Shown here: in pieces, positions 59,084-64,000 of the stretch | How positions within the stretch are numbered: the stretch's first letter is position 1 | How the letters are laid out: each line of letters begins with the position of its first letter | DNA from: Loripinus fragilis | Lineage: Eukaryota > Mollusca > Bivalvia > Lucinida > Lucinidae | Assembly: GCA_964019695.1 (NCBI GenBank) | Contig: OZ026516.1 | Coordinates: forward strand, 97,216,368 to 97,280,367 | DNA length: 64,000 nucleotides | Reading direction: 5' to 3' | Notes under the pieces: generated by a model | What the model was told of the DNA's origin: nothing | Database searches by the model: none | The model's input: only the letters and a program-made list of their open reading frames with translations | Made by a program: the position numbers and the translations under genes

Positions 59084-60591
59084 GATCATACTTACTGAAA
59101 AAGATCTGGAGAGTGTAGCTCTTAGAACTGTCTTCCGTGTATGCTATCAGTACTGTCTGTAATGCATTGCAGTCAGATCACTCCTGTCTCCAATTCCTAA
59201 AATTTGAATATGTAACTTGACAATCTAACCTGTATTTATAGTAAAGCATATTGCACAATCTTACATGTGTACTTCAAAAAAAAAATCTTGTTGTTGTCAG
59301 TTGTCAGTTACTGACAGTTGTTAGTTACTGATATTGCAATTTTGACCTTCTTAGCAAATAGTGCAGACCCAGATCAGAGTGCCCTTTAAGAGCACTCTGA
59401 TATGGGTCTAAACTCATTAGCAGAAGATACAAATCAATAAAAGCCAACATGGTGCGGATATAATCACAATCAGTTTAGATTCAGATCAGACAGATCTGAG
59501 AGGAAAAGTTTGATCAGAGTCCAGGCTACTTGTGAACAACACTTAAAGTTTGAGGCCGCACGGATGATACCATATAAACCCTAAATCTTAATAGGCTTGA
59601 GTAAGTAGTGTCAACCAGGATCAGAAACCCTTCATAGGAATATTCTGGTCTGGGCTTACAAAACTTCACCTCATCAAATTTTAAAAAATCTATATCTTTA
59701 TAAGACTAAAGAAAAAGTTTACAGAAGAACTGAGAAGTCCCAATATTTATGGTAAATACGGTATTCAAAACATTTGAACATGACGACAAATAAACATGTC
59801 TTCGAAGTTTGACTCCTGGAATCTCCCTTCAACACATGGAATCTTTCACCACACATCATTACTGCACTAAAAACACCTCAACTGGAGTTTGAAACAAAAC
59901 TGGTGTTACCATATTCATCCTAAATGTTCAGCTTATGTAGTGTCAACCCAGATCAAACTGCTTATGGAGGACTGGTCTAATCAGGGCTTACACTAGTTGG
60001 CATTCCAATGCTACATTTAGCCTTGTCAGATTGGTAAAGGGGCCTGTTCATATTTTACGATGAGTTTGGTGGGGGAGATGAGCTGAACTAATGTTTAGGG
60101 TAGATACGGTAGTCACCATATTTGAGCCTTGTGACAAAAAGAAATATGCCCAGAAAATGCCACAATCATAGACAACAGACCAACCAATGGCACCCAGAGG
60201 AAGAGATACACAAAGTAAACATTTGTTGCAGGTACTCATTGGAAGCATCACAATATGAGACCCTTCTGAGTCTCATTGAAATGTCTCCAATGTCAGCACC
60301 CAGCATATGTTTTGTTGCAAAATTATTCAGAAAGCGGTCATGTTGCACATGAAATTAAAGAAAATGAAGAGAAGGAAACTTGCACCCACCACCACCCCCG
60401 CACCCCACATACACCAAAAAAGACCTTACACTTACATTGCCAGACACCAAGAAAATCAACGTTTTCTAAAACCTATCGAAGTGAATTAGAAGAACAGATT
60501 ACCATCATTTGAGCACAAATTAGGCCATTTTGAACCTACTATTTACCTAAAATCAAAACTTCAAATACAAAACACAATCAGGAAACTCCCG

Positions 60592-60897
60592 ATGTCCACT
60601 ACAACAGCGACGGTTTACACATTTTTGTCGTGCATTTTTGACTGCATGGGGTTCGGCACTGAGATGCTCGACGCGAACACACAGCCAGTTATGGCGAAGG
60701 TGACTGATATCATTGCCAGTAATCTCCATAGCCTGGTTAAAAACCATGTAAGTAAGCCAATGTGCAGTTGTGCATCACCACAGGCCAGATAAGGGACATT
60801 TGTATTTCCATTTTTTTAGGTTTCCGAGGCCACACTAGACACTCTCCATTTGGAGCCGGGATGCATTCTATTTCGAAAAGACACTTATATCTTTTGA
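60592..60897 (+). CDS. Candidate two-exon mini-gene (second unit)
   Basis: Counterpart of 43475-43780: exons 60592-60747 and 60820-60897 with the same 72-bp intron. Confidence 0.35.
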
Positions 60898-61503
60898 AAA
60901 TCCTCCATTCATGACATTTAAAAACTCAGATGGAGTGAGAATACATTTGGCAACTGCAAAATGACATCATTCTGACAAGCACTAATTCTCGACACTATCA
61001 AGGCCCTAGAAATCTCAATTTCAACCAAATATTCCAATTTTTTTGCTTAATTTATCTTAAAAGGCTTGAAACTGATCTAATTTCTTATCTCTGGACCAAC
61101 TGTTAGCTCATTCTGGACACAAACATCTCAAAAATTGGAAAATAAAATAAGAATCCACCACACGCTAATCACAGAACAGGCACGAGACCGCAATTACTTC
61201 TACTATATATTTTTTTTTAATCATTCCTTACAGCACCTACATTTTTACATGACGAACCTGGCTTTCTGATATAGCTTGTCCCCAATTCTCCATGGTCTGG
61301 CAATCACTTCAATGACTGTTTAGATAGGGAAGTCCGGCTCGTTTGTTTACAATCAGAATGTAAACAAACACTCTTTGACTCAGCAGCTCGATAGGGTCAT
61401 TTCCGCAATATTTTACCCAGGGTGTGCAGAGGCCTCAATCTATCCAGAATGAACAGCTACAGGGACAGAAGCAATATTTTCTGGAAGCTCAATCATTGGT
61501 CAG

Positions 61504-62372
61504 CCCTTTATTGCGTGAATGGGTGCTTTATTCTACTTTAAATGTACATGTGATTCAACATTGGTCTATGTTTGTCAGGCTGAAGCAGAAAAATGCACCT
61601 TTGTGTGGACTATTTTGTCACACACTCCCCGGCGTACTCCCCAGGTAACGTATGACGCCGGTCGGATTTCAGCCCGAATTTTTTTACTGTTCCCCAAAGA
61701 ACGGAGAATGCTGAGAAAACGATATTATCAAGGAATGTTGTCTTTTCACTTTTTTGATAGGTGAATGACAGATCTTGCCACTCACAGGCAGAAAAAAGTC
61801 CAAGCAATGTCGTGGAAAAATTTGCAGATGCTCAAATTCTGCCTTTTTACATGGAGTTGAATGGGACCGATTAATTGTGCACCGAACCCATACGGTGTTA
61901 GTACAAAAAAAAAGTCTTCCGGTTTAGTAGCCCACGAAAACAGTACCTTTAGAAATTTAGCACTTGCCGTTTCTGGGCCCTTTATGGCGTAAATGGGTGC
62001 TTTATTCGACTTTAAATGTGCATGTGATTCAACATTGGTCTGTGCTTGTCAGGCTGATGCATCAAATGCATCTTTCTGTGGACTATTTTGTCACAGACTC
62101 CCCGGCACACTCCCCAGGTAACGTATGACGCTGGTCGGATTTCAGCCTGAATTTTTAACTGTCCCTCAAAGAACGGGGAATGCTGAGAAAACGAGATTAT
62201 CAAGGTAGGTTGTCTTTTCACTTTTTAGATAGGTGAATGACAGGTCTTGCCACTCACAGCCAGAAAAAGGTCCAAGCAATGTCCTAAAAAAATTGCAGAT
62301 ACTCGAATTCTGCCTTTTTACATGGAGTTGAATGGGACCGATCAATTGTGCACCGAACCCATGCGGTCTATC
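61504..62372. repeat. Tandem pair, period 474 bp (second unit)
   Basis: Exact counterpart of 44387-45255. Confidence 0.8.
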
Positions 62373-62738
62373 AGGGACGTTGTGGCTTGGGGACGTTTTG
62401 ACTTGCTTCATTTTCATTTATTCAAATCTCATGCTTCCTTTAAAAAAAAGTCGTTAATCGTGTGTTAATCTTTTTTTATATGTTCGATATATACTTTAAA
62501 AAATTATCTTTTAACTTTCACTTTTTATTATTTTGGATTTTGATTCGTCCGCAGCACGTATATTGTTTACGCGAATCATGAAAAGGACGAATGAATTAAA
62601 GGTTACCAGTCTACTGGTCAGCTGACTGGTGTAAACCAATCAAATATAGTCCACTAGCGCGTGCCCAGGAAATTCCTGAATTTGTGACCGGACGAAAATA
62701 AGAACAAAAACTTGTGAACTTGGGTAGTGAATTGAGTA

Positions 62739-62842
62739 ATGAGCTTTGGGCAAAATAGCGTAGGGCACAACGGAACCATAGAAAACATGGACACACAAGA
62801 ATCAAACACAAACGCCGCAGGCGACGCAGACGATGATGACAG
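62739..62842 (+). CDS. Candidate acidic first exon (second unit)
   Basis: Exact counterpart of 45622-45725, including the donor GTTAGG. Confidence 0.3.
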
Positions 62843-63165
62843 GTTAGGGACTGGCTTCACATTGTTCTTCGCCTCCATTCAATTTTTTATGAATTTCACA
62901 TTGCAAAGTTCTGCATTGATTTTTCTGTGATTAGTACGGCTCTAAGATTTTATTTAAGCCTCTTTTGGTCCAAACCAAAGATGAAGATGAAGCCTTGACC
63001 CCGCATTTACCAGATTTTTTTCTGGTTTAGCGGCCATGTGGTTTGCTGTCACGTGACCAGAAAACCCGTGGTAACCTTTTTTTGGCGAAACAAAGGCTAA
63101 ACCGACAGTGAGAAGGTGTCGAGTTATCTTTTTTTAATCTCAGGTGCACTACTCGTAGCCTACAA

Positions 63166-63552
63166 GGCTGTGTGGCGCAAATGGTAACATGTCTGACTGC
63201 AGTCATGCCCAGGGGTCGCAAGTTAGATCCTGCTGTTAGTAGTTTTGGCTGTGTCGATTCGGCCTGGGTTGTTTCTGCCAAAACTTAGGGCGAGTCGAAT
63301 CAGGCTATTATGGTGGGTTATTTCTTAAGCTTGGGCCCAGCGTGATTTTTTTTAGGGAGCTCAGTGGTAGAGAGCTTGACTCGAGACCGAGGGGCTGCAG
63401 GTTTGAGCCTCACCAGCGTCACTGCGTTGTGGTCCTTGAGCAAGACCCATTTATCCTAGCTTAGTACTGGTTGACAAAGGAAGACCCGTCCCTGTTTAAC
63501 TGAAAGATTGTTGATGGGACGTTAGGAATCAAAGAAACAAATCAGTGATTTT
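63166..63552 (+). mobile_element. tRNA-like head and SINE (second unit)
   Basis: Counterparts of 46049-46130 and 46237-46435, at 63166-63247 and 63354-63552. Confidence 0.6.
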
Positions 63553-64000
63553 TTTACCTCGCATCATGCATCTTTACATCCTGCATCTTTTACTCATAAT
63601 AATTTTTTCTCTAGGATGCAAAGTTTTTATTACAGCGAGTCCCAGGATGCAATGGTATTACAAGATACAAGAAACTTTATTTAAAGTCGGCATACAATTA
63701 TAACATATCAAAACATTAGCCATCAAGGCTATTTTACCAACAAACAAAGTGAGAGACTGTACAAGTATAAAAAACATATAACAAATCACTGGAAAATTGG
63801 GTTAATATCACAGAATTTACATTGTTATAGCACAGATATTTATACATTAAGATCATATGTAAAATAAACTCTTATATAGATAAAAAATTTAAAAAAACTG
63901 ATAACTTTCTATTTTTAAAATTACATGTTATGAGCATACAGAGGGTCCTTCATTTCGATCTATCTAGGGGTACGAAACTCGAAAAGGTGGGATAAACGGG

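Larger units (their letters stand above)
47059..64000. repeat. 17,117-bp tandem duplication, copy 2 (cut by window end)
   Basis: Identical to 29942-46883 wherever I compared, including all short frames, the AT-rich introns and the C8-G-C15 run (40356-40379 and 57473-57496). The last 175 bp of the unit would lie beyond the window. Key parts are listed separately below; any other copy-1 position converts by adding 17,117. Confidence 0.95.

Overview
The window is AT-rich eukaryotic nuclear DNA. It has no complete host gene, no rRNA or canonical tRNA gene, no operon structure and no CRISPR array. The longest open frame that can be identified is a broken reverse transcriptase. Several small transposons look like ones I recall from heterodont clams, notably the TGAGCC...GGCTCA element at 4091-4331 with an inner GATCAGACTGCGCG-type palindrome, so a bivalve mollusc is the best guess. 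This is from memory and was not searched.

Left part (1-29941). This is a patchwork of nested mobile elements and tandem repeats. In order it holds a small transposon with 8-bp target duplications (1537-1754), a 168-bp tandem repeat carrying AAGATGGCG motifs (2510-2960), and a 32-bp minisatellite nearly 4 kb long broken by four insertions (3570-7480). Next come two unusual palindromic elements built of dense short words, ATTCG in one (8057-9293) and GTCGC in the other (12164-13774), and a non-LTR retrotransposon remnant on the minus strand (14030-17370) split by a mariner-like insertion (14396-15738). Then follow a repeat shaped like a promoter plus first exon (17478-18055), a regular 25 x 25-bp array (18301-18925), a hAT-type MITE (19903-20266), a 5.3-kb TA-flanked element with a plausible two-exon gene start (22042-27337), and a TTAA-flanked MITE (27514-28018).

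Right part (29942-64000). This is one 17,117-bp unit repeated head to tail. Copy 1 is 29942-47058. Copy 2 starts at 47059 and is cut by the window end, about 175 bp short of a full unit. I found no difference between the copies wherever I compared them, including a 15-C run, so this is either a very recent duplication or an assembly error. The unit contains a second, inverted copy of the promoter/first-exon repeat, several TIR elements, a complex inverted-repeat region with paired GTTAC motifs, a frameshifted Mutator-like transposase fragment, a possible two-exon mini-gene with a 72-bp intron, a possible acidic first exon, and two tRNA-derived SINE-like sequences.

Nothing here works together as a pathway. 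The likely proteins are transposon enzymes or isolated first exons. Most other short open frames come from repeats or are antisense readings of them.
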